Below are positions 1 to 11,859 of a stretch of 64,000 nt of DNA, piece after piece. The notes below the pieces were generated by a model that made no database searches, was not told the DNA's origin, and saw only the letters and a program-made list of their open reading frames with translations. The position numbers and the translations under genes are program-made. Each line of letters begins with the position of its first letter. Positions within the stretch are counted from its first letter, which is position 1. Source of the DNA: Iris pallida (lineage: Eukaryota > Streptophyta > Magnoliopsida > Asparagales > Iridaceae); contig JANAVB010003400.1 of NCBI GenBank assembly GCA_029216955.1, positions 12,625,518-12,689,517 on the forward strand, written 5' to 3'.

Positions 1-239
1 TGACCTGCAAACACCGGACGTAACCGAAAATCACTAAACCATTCATTGGAAGCATCAAGTGATACGAATATCCAGTCATCATACGTGTTGGGGTTGAGTG
101 GACGAGGTGGGTTGAACAACGGATGAATGGGTTGTTGATTGGGTTGTTCAACGGGTGGTTCAACACGAGGAGGAGCATTCGAAGAGGACGTACCCTCGGT
201 TTGAAGTCTCTTCCCCCTATTGAACAACATGGGAGCCAT
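1..239 (-). CDS. Extra 3' ORF of copia element B, N-terminal part (runs off window)
   Basis: The ATG at 239 opens about 79 codons without a stop to the window edge. The N-terminus (MAPMLFNRGKR... then EGTSSSN) resembles that of the extra ORF of element F at 46794 (MAPRFNPSKRKK... then EGSSSN). Both lie a few hundred bases after pol on the same strand. Only the variable N-terminal region is visible, so the family call (putative plant transposon protein type) rests on the F homologue. The region is Pro/Asn/Gln-rich. Function is unknown; extra ORFs at this place are reported in SIRE-lineage elements. Confidence 0.6.
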   Translation of the reverse strand, partial: MAPMLFNRGKRLQTEGTSSSNAPPRVEPPVEQPNQQPIHPLFNPPRPLNPNTYDDWIFVSLDASNEWFSDFRLRPVFAG

Positions 240-1012
240 GAAATAATAAAGACAATTGAGAAAATTTAGATGGAGAGAAGTGTTGAAATATACCTCAATG
301 TGATGATGAAATATGAAGGAGAATGGTAAGAGAAGCCTTCTCCTTGAGTTTTGAGAAGAGATATGCTCTAGGAAGGAAGAACTAGGGTTAGGGTTTGGAG
401 AAAAATAGTTTGGAAAAGTTTAGGAGGTGGCAATGGAAGAGAGAGAAGGGGAACCCAAATATTTGTGTAAGGGTTCGAATGGTCGGAACAGATATGGACC
501 ATTGGATCAAATTTTGATCAACGGCTGAGGCTGCTCCTGGTTCTGGAATAGCCAAGCCGAATTCGGCCCGAACTCCGGGTAAGGCAGAGTTCGGCCCGAA
601 TTCTGGTTTCTGTAACCAAAACAGAAATCAGGCTGAAAAAAGTATTTGATTAAGTGAGAGAGACCAAATGAATATGATAAGTAAATACATATACAAGATT
701 GAGAAAAACCCAAGTAGAGAATGACAAAAAGTTAACGCTGAAGTAAAGTGAAGTTGGAAAATCTGAATTTTAGCATGTGATAAATAAAAATGAACCATGT
801 AATAAACAAGGAATTATGCCATAATTTAATATTTTGAAGCTGCCATGGGTTAGCTGCTGGGGCCGGATCCCAGTTAGCAGTAGTCCTGAGGACTAGTGCA
901 CCGTGTCGCTTAGGCTTTTATGCCTTGTTTTCAGAAGGACCCTTTCGGCTTGTACCCATAGCAATTTCATCATAAAAGAATCAAGACATACTCGATATTT
1001 ATGCAGGTTATT
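240..1012 (-). other. B: untranslated stretch between pol end and extra ORF
   Basis: No coding sequence is visible. On the minus strand this is the spacer between the RNase H stop (1013-1015) and the extra ORF start (239). It corresponds to 46191-46793 in F. It holds GAATTCGG/CCGAAYTC boxes at 558-606 and CT-rich leader-like sequence (revcomp of 300-460) before the ORF. Confidence 0.6.
558..606 (-). promoter_or_regulatory. Paired palindromic TTCGGCCCGAA boxes upstream of the extra ORF of B
   Basis: Two near-palindromes, centred near 566 and 594, share the core TTCGGCCCGAA. The same core occurs twice in the LTR of B (27707-27727, 27736-27756) and, more degenerate, in both LTRs of F and just upstream of its extra ORF. 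A role as a promoter or enhancer for the extra ORF is inferred from position only. Confidence 0.45.
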
Positions 1013-1127
1013 TTAATGAATAACAGCTTCATCCAAAATTTCAAGTTCATGACAGAGAAAATTGAAACGCTCTTCGGATAGTGGTTTTGTAAAGAAATAT
1101 GTTAGCTGATGATCAGTGTCAATAAAT
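1013..1127 (-). pseudogene. B: last codons of copia RNase H
   Basis: Minus-strand reading gives IDTDHQLTYFFTKPL followed by an ELEILDE end, which aligns with the C-terminus of pol in F (YIDTENQLADIFTKPL ... ELEILD). The stop is at 1013-1015. Upstream of 1127 the reading runs directly into element A, so only about 37 residues remain. The preceding part of RNase H is absent from the right-hand piece of B (ending 11860), so roughly 550 bp was lost here. Confidence 0.85.
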
Positions 1128-1435
1128 TCCAGAAGGTATAACTCTGGAGGCGACTTCGGAATGTTGGGCTTGATCTCCAGGTTGCTGGTCCACGGGAGGT
1201 GCTCCACCTTGCTGATCGGCGGGGTCAGGTACAGTGCCGCTGAAGAAGACGACACAGGAAAAACAATAAGGAAGGACCAGGACAGATCAATAATACAAGC
1301 ATGTGATCAGGTCAAGATTCTCAGGGATTCAGAGGATATGAACGGAGATCAAGGACGAGTACTGATTGAGACATCTATCGGTAAACCCTCACATTTCTTG
1401 ATTGACAAGACCTGCATGGGCCACCACTTAAACCA
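1128..1435 (-). repeat. A: second copy of leader plus gag start beyond the 3' LTR
   Basis: This matches 8838-9146 closely. In the first about 140 aligned bases I count 6 substitutions. It contains the untranslated leader and about the first 20 codons of gag, then stops abruptly against copia RNase H. This is internal sequence, not LTR, because it lies after the GGGGCGTGACA LTR end. Confidence 0.8.
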
Positions 1436-4172
1436 TGTCACGCCCCAGAACCAGAATACTGGAGAGCAGGGGCGAACATAGCCAGCTACGTATATTGAAA
1501 TAGAATACATCTCAACTATACGGTCACGGCTGTCTAGATATGAGGGTTTACTACAAGCCAACGGTCTCTTAAGGTCAAGCCTACTGTCTCAATCTCAAGC
1601 AAATAATATAATCACAAGATGTTTGACCACCAAATATACAATAAAAGGCATCCCAAATAATACATATCAGATGATAATGAAGCTAGTCGTACAAAATACT
1701 AGGACTAGCAAGAGTTAAGTCATACATGATCAACCCTAGGATTTGTTAATCATGTTTACAGCCCGTAGGCAGACAGTAAGTAAAGTGCATCGAGCTAACA
1801 GGTGCTCGTCGGCTAAACGTCTCAAAAGAATAATTTTACAATAGAGTGAGCGAAACAAAATAGAAAACCCACTCGTAGCCCGGGTTCCTTCTAGTCGCCA
1901 CCATCGGGCTAGAGGTTCGGTAGATCCTCAGGTGTTGCTCCGAAATCTGGCCACACAAAACCAGCTGCATCAAACCCTAGAAAGAGCAAGTGCCACAAAG
2001 GAGGCCACGAAATAAGAACAAAAGCCAGCATATCAGAACATAAGAAAATGAAAGAAAAGTACAAGTAATAAAGAGCACGTCAGGACAATAAACGACTAGG
2101 GACGTGGGACCATTCTAGAAACCAGGTTACAACCCGTAAACCAAATATGGACCGGAGTTGTAACCCTTCGCCTGAGTATCTCCTTGTCCCTACCCAATTA
2201 TTGTTAAAGCAAGTAAAACAATCATGTTCAGGAGTACCAGGGTACAGGGACTAGACAAGACTTAGACAGGGCTAGACATCATCCATTCACAAGCGGCCAA
2301 GCAATTACTACGGCTTACTACTTTTACTAACTAGGGTTGTCACAAGCCTAATTACTGACAAGATGCAAGTGAGAATTTTCCAGTCCCAAGCCCTGCAGAC
2401 TATCCAGTTATCCTTCCGTGGGTTGAGAGTATGTTTGGGTACATCGCCCCGGAGACGATATACCCTTAGGTGACTTAGAGGGTGCAACACATGACAGTGC
2501 GCTGGAAATGTGCTCTACTCGTCGGCAAGCTACAATTCCAATTAAGAGCGCCCAGATAACAAGATTGCCTGTGACTGGAAATTCTCCATGAACTATAGTT
2601 AGATCTAATCATTAGCCAAATCCATATTCAGTACGAATCCCTGACCGTGGGAAACCAGGGAGTCACGTCCTAGACATGATGCAAGACAAGACAAGTGGAT
2701 TGCACAAGCAAGCAAGCAGGAACACCCACGGTGTCAAGATTGATTATGCAAGTCAAGTCAAGTCAAGTCAAGTACATGTCAAGTCAAGTCAAGTCAAGTT
2801 ACAAGTTACAAGTTACAAGTCAAGAGTGCGCCGCCACGGGCTACTATCCAGTTATCAGGTTATAAGTCAAGAGTGCACCCCATCGGGTCACTATTAGGGA
2901 GATCAGAAAGTACCAGGATCATAAATCACAGAAAACTACGAAAAACCGTACTAGTCATAACAATTACTGAAAATCGTGCCAGGTCGTGTTGGGTCAAGAT
3001 AGTCGTGCTGTGTGGAACAAGATAACAAAACCCAATCCACAAGGGAAATAAAACCAAATCTCCAAGAGCCACTGGATTGCGCAAGGAGGGGTCAGGGGGT
3101 TGGATTGCGCAGGGTGTCAGCTGCACAGGGTGCCAGGTGCGCATGGGTGGATGGCGCAGGGGATGCGGCCAAGTGCGCAGGGGCACAGGGGGTTGGATTA
3201 CGCACGGTTGAACTGCGCAGGGGGCAAAGTGCGCAGGAGTTAAACTGCGCTGAGTTGGTTGGCGCTGAGGTCAGGTTGCACATGAAGCAAAGTGCACAGG
3301 GTCGGGTTATGCAGGAGCAAACTGCGCAGGAGCGGACTGCGTATGAGCGGACTGCGCATGATCCAAGCGCGCTGGGGTTGAGCGCAGTTCGCCAAAGGAT
3401 GAGTTGTGCGGTCGGCGCTGCGCTAAAGAGCGCATGCCGAGAGGGGGATGCGCAGTCCAGTACTGCGCTAAAGAGCGCAGGCTGCTGCCTCCTTCTCCAG
3501 GCCGAGAAGAACACTCCAAAAACTCTAAGTTCAAATCTTTATATCTTTATCAAATCAAAACCAAATCTAGATTTTTAAAGGTCTAACTTGAGTAAAATTG
3601 AATTCTCTTCCACATGGAAGCATCAAAACCATATAAATCCGAAAATAGAGACTCCAAATAAAAAGTCAAGTTCATAAAATGTCAAGTTCAACCTCCAAAT
3701 CATAAAATGGAGACTCCAAATCATAAAAAATCAAGTTCTAATGTTAATCTCCATGGCCTAATCTAGCTAATGGACAAATAAAAAGTGGTTCTCATGTGGT
3801 GGCAAGGTGCACTTGCCTATGGGTGTTGGTGTTGTGTAGAGGAAGGAAGAAGAAGAATTAATGGAGGAAAGTAATGAAGAGAGAGAGAGAGAGTGTTAGG
3901 TAGGGATTTTAATGGTGGAGGATAAGTTGAGTGTAGGGTGGAGGTTAGCTAAGGTGCTCCAATGCAAAATAAACTAAACCAAAGCAAACCAAACCAACCT
4001 TCTCCACAAAATAAAGCCACGCCAAGTCAAAACCCATTTTTCGAGAAAACCCAAAATCTGCAAGTCGAGACAGAAATACAATTACAGGCCAAAATCTGAG
4101 AAAATAAAATACAGGTCCAAGATACATGCAGGCTTAAATCAAAAATACGTATTCCGAGATATGGGTGTTACA
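1436..4172 (-). repeat. A: 3' LTR (2737 bp)
   Basis: Minus-strand TG...CA boundaries are at 4172 and 1436. It holds an (AGTCA)n-type microsatellite near 2753-2800, a TTACAAG repeat next to it, and a TGCGCA-rich quasi-15-bp repeat at about 3085-3480. It is close to the 5' LTR along its whole length, with scattered substitutions and small indels (for example about 3640-3740 differs in length). Long open frames on both strands in the TGCGCA block are by-products of the 15-bp period. Confidence 0.88.
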
Positions 4173-4204
4173 ACTCTACCCACCTTAAAAGAATTCCGTC
4201 CTCG
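4173..4204 (-). promoter_or_regulatory. A: polypurine tract region
   Basis: The minus strand reads AAGGTGGGTAGAGT directly before the 3' LTR start, preceded by a GAGGACGGAATTC segment. This is the usual gypsy arrangement for plus-strand priming. A related segment precedes the 3' LTR of E at 50849-50878. Confidence 0.7.
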
Positions 4205-4338
4205 GAATTTAATCAAGGAGCTAGAGAGACAAGGACAAGTCATACTATTCACAATTAAGCTACTCTGAGCAAGCAATCAAGCAATCATACATGCAAACAA
4301 GGGATGGAAAGCATAAGACATAAGGAAGACATTATACC

Positions 4339-7300
4339 TTATGCGTCAAACAGGTAGGGATATCACGATCGGATATCATCCTCACGCTCCCACGTTGACT
4401 CACCTAGGGAGTGATGAGCCCAAGCAACACGGACTAAGTTAATAGTCTTGTTCTTGAGTATCTTATCTCTCCGGTCCAATATAGACACGGGCCTCTCCTC
4501 ATACGAAAGGTTGGTACCAACGACCAATTCCTAATGGTCTAGGATATGGCTCAGGTCCGAGATGTACCGTCGTAATTGGGACACATTGAATACGTCATGC
4601 ACCTCACTTAACGACGGCGGAAGAGCGAGACGATAGGATACATCTCCTACTCGCTCCAGGATATCGAACGGCCCTATATACCTAGGACTAAGCTTTCCCC
4701 GTACGCCAAAGCGAATGACACCGCAGTTAGGCGAGATCCTAAGGAATACATGGTCACCGATAGCAAACTCTAAGGGACGCCGATGAGCATCGGCCCAATG
4801 GCGCTGGCGATCTTGGGCAACTCGAAGACGATCTCTGATCCTTCTGACTACTTCAACTGTCTGGGCAATCATCTCTGGACCGAGCATCTGCCTCTCTCCA
4901 ACATCATCCCATGCTAGCGGGGATCTGCACTTCCTTCCGTACAGAGCCACGAATGGTGCCATCTGGATGTTGGCCTGGAAGCTATTGTTGTACGAGAACT
5001 CTACCAGGTGTAGGTGATCTTCCCACGACCCACCGAAGTCAAGTGTATAAGATCTCAACATATCTTCAAGAGTCTGGATTGTGCGCTCTGACTGGCCATC
5101 TGTCTGCGGATGATATGTCGAACTGAACTGGAGACGAGTTTCCAAACTCTCTTGCAAGCTACGCCAAAAGTATGATGTAAACCTTGAATCTCAGTCCGAG
5201 GTGATACTGACGGGCACACCGTGAAGCCTGACAATCTGCCTGAGGTACATCTCTGCCAGCTGGGCCGTTGACTGCCCAACTCTGAATGGGAGAAAATGAG
5301 CCACCTTCGTGAGCCTGTCAACTATAACCCAAGTAGCATCTCTACCAGCTGGGGATCTAGGCAATCCAGTCACAAAATCTATGGTCACATGCTCCTATTT
5401 TCATTCTGGAATCGGCAAGGGCTGAAGAAGTCCATCGGGCCTCTGATGTTCAGCTTTAACCTGCTGGCAAACCAAACACCGAGAGACAAACCAGGCTATC
5501 TCCCTCTTCATGCCATTCCACCAGAAGTGCTGACGGATATCATGGTACATCTTTGTACCACTAGGTTGAATAGAATACTGTGAGCTGTGAGCTTCTGCCA
5601 TGACTTTCTCTCTGATATCTCCACTGGGGACACAAAGACGAGTACCGTACCGAAGTGTACCATCTTCATGGATACATAACTCTGGCCTTCTTTCTGCCTC
5701 ACACTCTGCTCTGAGCTGCTGAATCTTGGAATCTGTAGACTGTGCCATACGGATCCTCTCAACTATGCTGGACTGAACTTGTAGACTGGCCATCAATGCC
5801 ACACTGGTAGGAAGAACCACTTCAATTCCCATCTTCTGAAGATCTGCCAGTAACTCTGGTTACGCCGTCAGGAAATAAACTCCAGCTCTCCGGCTCAACG
5901 CATCTGCTACAACGTTGGCCTTCCCTGGGTGATACTGTAAGTCCACATCGTAGTCCACCAGTAGCTCGAGCCATCTTCTCTATCGCATATTAAGGTCCTT
6001 CTGGATGAAAACATACTTCAGGCTCTTGTGATCAGTAAAGATCTCCATTCTATCTCCGTACAAGTAGTGCCGCCAAAGCTTAAGTGCAAATACTACTGCT
6101 GCCAGCTCCAAGTCGTGGGTCAGGTAATTCTTTTCATGATCACGAAGTTGACGTGATGCATAAGATATTACCTTCCCATGCTGCATCAAGACACACCCCA
6201 ATCCTCTGCCTGAAGCATCGCAATAAACTGTGAATCCTCCGGTCCCATCTGGAAGTGTGAGAATGGGAGCCGTTATCAAACCTCGCTTCAACTTCTCGAA
6301 TGATTCCTGATACTCTACTTTCCAAACAAACAACACATCCTTACGAGTCAACTGGGTCATCGGCGCTGAAATCCTTGCAAAATCTGAAACGAATCGCCGG
6401 TAGTAGCCGGCCAATCCAAGGAAGCTGCGAACCTCTGCCACTGAACTGGGTACTGGCCATGACTCGATAGCCACAATCTTCTGGGGATCCACTTCCACTC
6501 CTCCTCGAGTAATGATGTGACCCAAGTACGAAATGCGATCGATCCAGAACTTGCATTTACTGAACTTGGCGTACAACTGATGCTCCCTAAGCGTCTGAAG
6601 GACAACTCTGAGATACTGCTCATGCTCTGCTTCGCTCTTGCTGTAGACCAGGATATCATCTAGGAACACGATCACGAACTAATCTAAGTAGGGCATGAAA
6701 ATGCGATTCATGAGGTCCATGAATACGGCTGGCGTATTGGTCGCTCCAAATGGCATAACAAGGAACTCCCAATGTCCATACCTCGATCAAAAAGCTGTCT
6801 TCGAAATGTCCTGCTCTCTGACTCTGATCTGGTGGTATCCTGACAGCAAGTCTATCTTCGAAAATAGTGAAGCCCCTCTAAGTTGATCAAACAAGTCATC
6901 TATCCTCGGGAGAGGGTATCAGTTCTTGATTGTCACTGAGTTCAAGGTACGATAATCTACACATAGCTTGGACGTACCATCCTTCTTTTTCGCAAGAAGC
7001 ATCGGGGCTCCCCAAGGCGATCCACTTGCACGAATGAATCCTTTGGTCCTGAGTTCTTCAATCATCTTGTACAAAATTTCCAACTCTGAAGGCGCCATCC
7101 TGTAGACTCACTATGATACTGGTGCTGTCCCGGGGATCAAGTCTATAGTGAACTCGATCTTCCGCTCTGGCGACATCCCTGGAAGTTCTTTTGGAAAGAC
7201 ATCTGGAAACTCTTCAACTATCCTGGGCAACTGCACTGCTGCTACTGTCATCCGCAATACTGGAGAAGATGGCTCCATCGCGCCTCTGGAAAATGAAAAC

Positions 7301-8904
7301 TCTGGCTCGCCTGGGATACTAAAGATAACCCTGCCAACATGGCAGTCTATCCTAGCATACTGGTTCCTTAACCAATCCATGCCTAGGACTACATCATAGT
7401 CTGCCATAGGAAATTCTATAAATCTAGCGAAGAACTCTCTACCGATAACTACGATCCGACACGAGGAAAATACTCGATCTACTCCGACAGGACCATTACC
7501 AGTAAGTATATTGAGCCTCACTGATAATGACTCGGGCTCCAATCCTATCCGTGTCGCGAATCGTGCAGACATGAATGAATGCGATGCACCAGAATCAAAT
7601 AATGCCAATGCTGGAGAGGAGTTGACGAGAATAGTACCTGCCACTACCTCACCTGGTGCAACTTCTTCTTCCGTAGCCATCATCATGGCCTGACCTCTAG
7701 CTGCGGGTCCCCTCTGCTGGAAACCTCTCTGCCTGCTCTGTACTGGAGCCTGGGCACACTGCTGCTGGAATGCCTAGGCCTGAGGCAACAATGGCCTTGG
7801 GTACTGCTACTGCTGCATGGGTGCTGGTCCCCTAACCGATGGACTGGTTAGGTTGGAAGAGTACGAACTACCACTATTCGGGCAGGCTCCTATCTTGTGA
7901 TCTGCCGCTCCACAAGCCTGGCACAATCCTTGCGCCCTACGACAATCTGCCACTACATGGCCCGACTTTCCATAATGTGAATATCCTATTGCGAAAGTCT
8001 GCTTCTGCTTCTGCTACTGCGGGTACGCCGGGATCGAATGCTGAACTGACATTACTGCGACCGCCCGCCTCGGAGTTCCAATGGTCAATCCCCTAGCTGT
8101 CGGGGCTGGAGCTGATGATTGGTGCATCTGACTGTGGGACCGCTTCCTACCTCTGGTCCTATCCACGATCCTCTGGGAGGTGTACTCATGCCTCCTAGCT
8201 GCTCTCAAAACTGCATCGAACGTCTGATGCTCGAACTACTCGACTGCCAACAAGATCTCCAAATGCAGTCCCTGCTGGAACCGCTGGGCCCTATCAAACT
8301 CGGTTGCCACCAAGGTGGAGGCAAACCTACTGAGTCTAAAAAACTCAGTCGCATAACCGTCGACCGTTCTGCCTCCTTGCTTCAAGTTGGTAAATCTGGT
8401 CTGCAAGTCGTACCGAGCCACAGCATCGAAATACTTTGTTTGGAATCTCTCTCTGAACACCGTCCAAGCAATGGGTGCCACTAATCCTATCGCTTGTGTC
8501 GCCCACCAACTGCGAGCTAAGTCCAGTAACTGCAGGCGTACCACCGCCACCTTCTCATTCTCAGGTGTCCTAGCTGCTTCCAGAACCACCTCGGTATCCT
8601 GAAGCCAAGCGTCCGCGGCAATCGCATCCTCGCTGCCGTCGAAGAATAGAGGGTTCAGGCGCTTGAAGTTATTGGCCGCACTGTTCCCTGGGTGACCGCC
8701 TCTGGTCAAAGCATCTGCCACTGCCTGATGCAAGGCATCTCCTCTGTAATCTTGAGAAGTTATCAAGGTCCTGATGAGACCTACCAAGGTGCCATCATCC
8801 GATTCGGCAGGTTGAACGGGCTGAACTGGGGGCTCTCCTCCAGAAGGTATAACTCTGGAGGTGACTCTGGAATGTTGGGCTTGATCTCCAGATTGCTGGT
8901 CCAC
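4339..8904 (-). pseudogene. A: gag-pol polyprotein, single frame with many nonsense codons
   Basis: One minus frame (1522 codons) runs from the ATG at 8904 to the TAA at 4341-4339. In order: gag capsid (8904-about 8240); CCHC region near 7990-7890, where the first knuckle has lost two Cys (YSHYGKSGHVVADC) and the second is intact (CQACGAADHKIGAC); protease DSG at 7588-7596; RT with FLDD at about 6655-6666; RNase H to about 6000; integrase with zinc site near 5480-5560 and catalytic core 5388-about 4900; then a chromodomain-like end (TWEREDDIRSRYPYLF). About 15 in-frame stops occur (for example 8233-8235, 6676-6678, 5977-5979, 5398-5400, 5188-5190, 4528-4530). I see no frameshift. Not functional as is. 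Confidence 0.9.
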
Positions 8905-9146
8905 GGGAGGTGCTCCACCTTGCTGATCGGCGGGGTCAGGTACAGTACCGCTGAAGAAGACGACACAGGGAAAACAATAAGGAAAGACCAGGATAGATTA
9001 ATGATACAAGCATGTGATCAGGTCAAGATTCTCAGGGATTCAGAGGATATGAACGGAGATCAAGGACGAGTACTGATTGAGACATCTATCGGTAAACCCT
9101 CACATTTCTTGATTGACAAGACCTGCATGGGCCACTACTTAAACCT
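8905..9146 (-). other. A: 5' untranslated leader
   Basis: Lies between the 5' LTR end (9147) and gag (8904). It starts AGGTTTAAGTAGTGGCCC (left copy TGGTTTAAGTGGTGGCCC) and contains GGCCCATGCAGGTC, a string also found right after the 5' LTR of E (29368 on). No initiator-Met PBS is visible; the primer tRNA is not identified. Confidence 0.65.
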
Positions 9147-11859
9147 TGTCACGCCCCAGAACCAGAATACTGGAGAGCGGTAGCGAACATAGCCAGCTAC
9201 GTATATTAAAATAGAATACATCTCAATTATACGGTCACGGCTGTCTAGATATGAGGGTTTACTATAAGCCAACGGTCTCTTAAGGTCAAGCCTACTGTCT
9301 CAATCTCAAGCAAATAATATAATCACAAGATGTTTGACCACCAAATATACAATAAAAGGCATCCCAAATATTATATATCAGCTGATCATGAAGCTAGTCG
9401 TACAAAATGCTAGGACTAGCAAGAGTTAAGTCATACATGATCAACCCTAGGATTTGTTAATCATGTTTACAGCCCGTAGGCAGACAGTAAGTAAGTGCAT
9501 CGAGCAAACAGGTGCTCGTCGGCTAAACGCCTCAAAAGAATAATTTTATAATAGAGTGAGCGAAACAAAATAGAAAACCCACTCTTAGCCCGGGTTCCTT
9601 CTAGTCGCCACCATCGGGCTGGAGGTTCGGTAGATCCTCGGGAGCTGCTCCAAAATCTGGCCACACAAAACCAGCTGGGTCAAACCCCAGAAAGAGCAAG
9701 TGCCACAAAGGAGGCCACGAAATAAGAACAAAAGCCAGCATATCAGAACATAAGAAAATAAAAGAAAAGTACAAGTAATAAAGAGCACGTCAGGACAATA
9801 AACGACTAGGGACGTGGGACCATTCTGGAAACCAGGTTACAACCCGTAAACCAAACATGGACCGGGATTGTAACCCTTCGCCTGAGTATCTCCTTGTCCC
9901 TACCCAATTATTGTTAAAGCAAGTAAAACAATCATGTTCAGAAGTACCAGGGTACAGGGACTAGACAAGACTTAGACAGGGCTAGACATCATCCATTCAC
10001 AAGCGGCCAAGCAATTACTACGGCTTACTACTTTTACTAACTAGGGTTGTCACAAGCCTAATTACTGACAAGATGCAAGTGAGAATTTTCCAGTCCCAAG
10101 CCCTGCAGACTATCCAGTTATCCTTCCGCGGGTTGAGAGTATGTTTGGGTACATCGCCCCGGAGACGATATACCCTTAGGTGACTTAGAGGGTGCAACAC
10201 ATGACAGTGCGCTGGAAATGTGCTCTACTCGTCGGCAAGTTACAAGTCCAATTAAGAGCGCCCAGATAACAAGATTGCCTGTGACTGGAAATTCTCCATG
10301 AACTATAGTTAGATCTAATCATTAGCCTAATCCATATTTAGTGTGAATCCCTAACCGTAGGAAACCAGGGAGTCACGTCCTAGACATGATGCAAGACAAG
10401 ACAAGTGGATTGCACAAGCAAGCAAGAAGGAACACCCACGGTGTCAAGATTGATTATACAAGTCAAGTCAAGTCAAGTACATGTCAAGTCAAGTCAAGTC
10501 AAGTTACAAGTTACAAGTTACAAGTCAAGAGTGCGCCGCCATGGTCCATTATCCTGTTATCAGGTTATAAGTCAAGAGTGCACCCCATCGGGTCACTATT
10601 AGGGAGATCAGAAAGTACCAGGATCATAAATCACAGAAAACCACGAAAAACCATACTAGTCATAACAAATGCTGAAAATCGTGACAGGTCGTGTTGGGTC
10701 AAGATAGTCGTACTGTATGGAACAAGATAACAAAACCCAATCCACAAGGGAAATAAAACCAAATCTTCAAGAGCCACTGGATTGCACAGGGGGGGGTCAG
10801 GGGGTTGGATTGTGCAGGGTGTCAGCAGCGCAGGGTGCCAGGTGCGCATGGGTGGATGGCGTAGGGGATGCGGCCAAGTGCGCAGTGGCACAGGGGGTTG
10901 GATTGTGCAGGATTGAACTGCGCAGGGGGCAAAGTGCACAGGAGTTAAACTGCGCTGAGTTGGTTGGCGCTGAGGTCAGGTTGCGCATGGAGCGAAGTGC
11001 GCAGGGTCGGGTTGCGCAGGAGCGAACTGCGCAGGAGCGGACTGCGCATGAGCGGACTGTGCATGATCCAAGCGCGCTGGGGTTGAGCACAGTTCGCCAA
11101 AGGGAGAGCTGTGCGGTCGGCGCTGCACTAAAGAGCGCAGGCCGAGAGGGGGATGCGCAGTCCAGCACTGCGCTAAAGAGCGCAGGCTGCTGCCTTCTTC
11201 TCCAGGCCGAGAAGAACACTCCAAGAACTCCAAGTTCAAATCTTCATATCTTTATCAAATCAAAACCAAATCTAGATTTTTAAAGGTCTAACTTGAGTAA
11301 AATTGAATTCTCTTCCACATGGAAGCATCAAAACCCATAAAATCTCAACTAAAATAGATCAAAACCATGTAAATCTAAAAATAGAAAAACTTAGATCTAG
11401 AACAATGGAGACTCCAAATCACAAAATGTTAAGTTCTAATGTTAATCTCTATGGCCTAATCTAGCTAATGGACAAATAAAAAGTGGTTCTCATGTGGTGG
11501 CAAGGTGCACTTGCCTATGGGTGTTGGTATTGTGTAGAGAAAGGAAGAAGAAGAATTAATGGAGGAAAGTAATGAAGAGAGAGAGTGTTAGGTGGAGATT
11601 TTAATGGTGGAGGATAAGTTGAGTGTAGGGTGGAGGTTAGCTAAGGTGCTCCAATGCAAAATAAACCAAACCAAACCAAACCAACCTTCTCCATAAAATA
11701 AAGCCACGCCAAGTCAAAACCCATTTTACGAGAAAACCCAAAATCTGCAAGTCGAGCCAGAAATACAATTACAGGCCAAAATCTGAGAAAATAAAATACA
11801 GGTCCAAGATACATGCAGGCTTAAATCAAAAATACGTATTCCGAGATATGGGTGTTACA
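9147..11859 (-). repeat. A: 5' LTR (2713 bp)
   Basis: Boundaries are TGTAACACCC at 11859 and GGGGCGTGACA at 9147 on the minus strand. It matches 1436-4172. The (AGTCA)n tract near 10460-10505 is one 5-bp unit shorter than in the 3' LTR, and the TGCGCA repeat block is at about 10790-11190. Confidence 0.9.

Larger units (their letters stand above)
1128..11859 (-). mobile_element. Element A: Ty3/gypsy chromovirus (Tekay-like), inserted in B
   Basis: Two long direct repeats (1436-4172 and 9147-11859) start on the minus strand with TGTAACACCC and end GGGGCGTGACA. They flank a gag-pol frame with protease, RT, RNase H, integrase and a C-terminal chromodomain-like segment, the layout of the Tekay (Del) lineage. 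Beyond the 3' LTR, 1128-1435 repeats the post-LTR leader and first gag codons, so the order is LTR, internal, LTR, partial internal. The right end joins copia B at 11860 (candidate TSD GTTCT). The left end is a deletion junction near 1128 with short homology (TCC), so no TSD pair is found. Confidence 0.9.

Noticed and set aside
3012..3578. 188-codon plus-strand ORF in the LTR of A (also 10717-11283) as a gene
   Set aside because: It lies antisense in LTR repeat sequence with 15-bp TGCGCA periodicity; open frames exist on both strands and no domain is recognisable.
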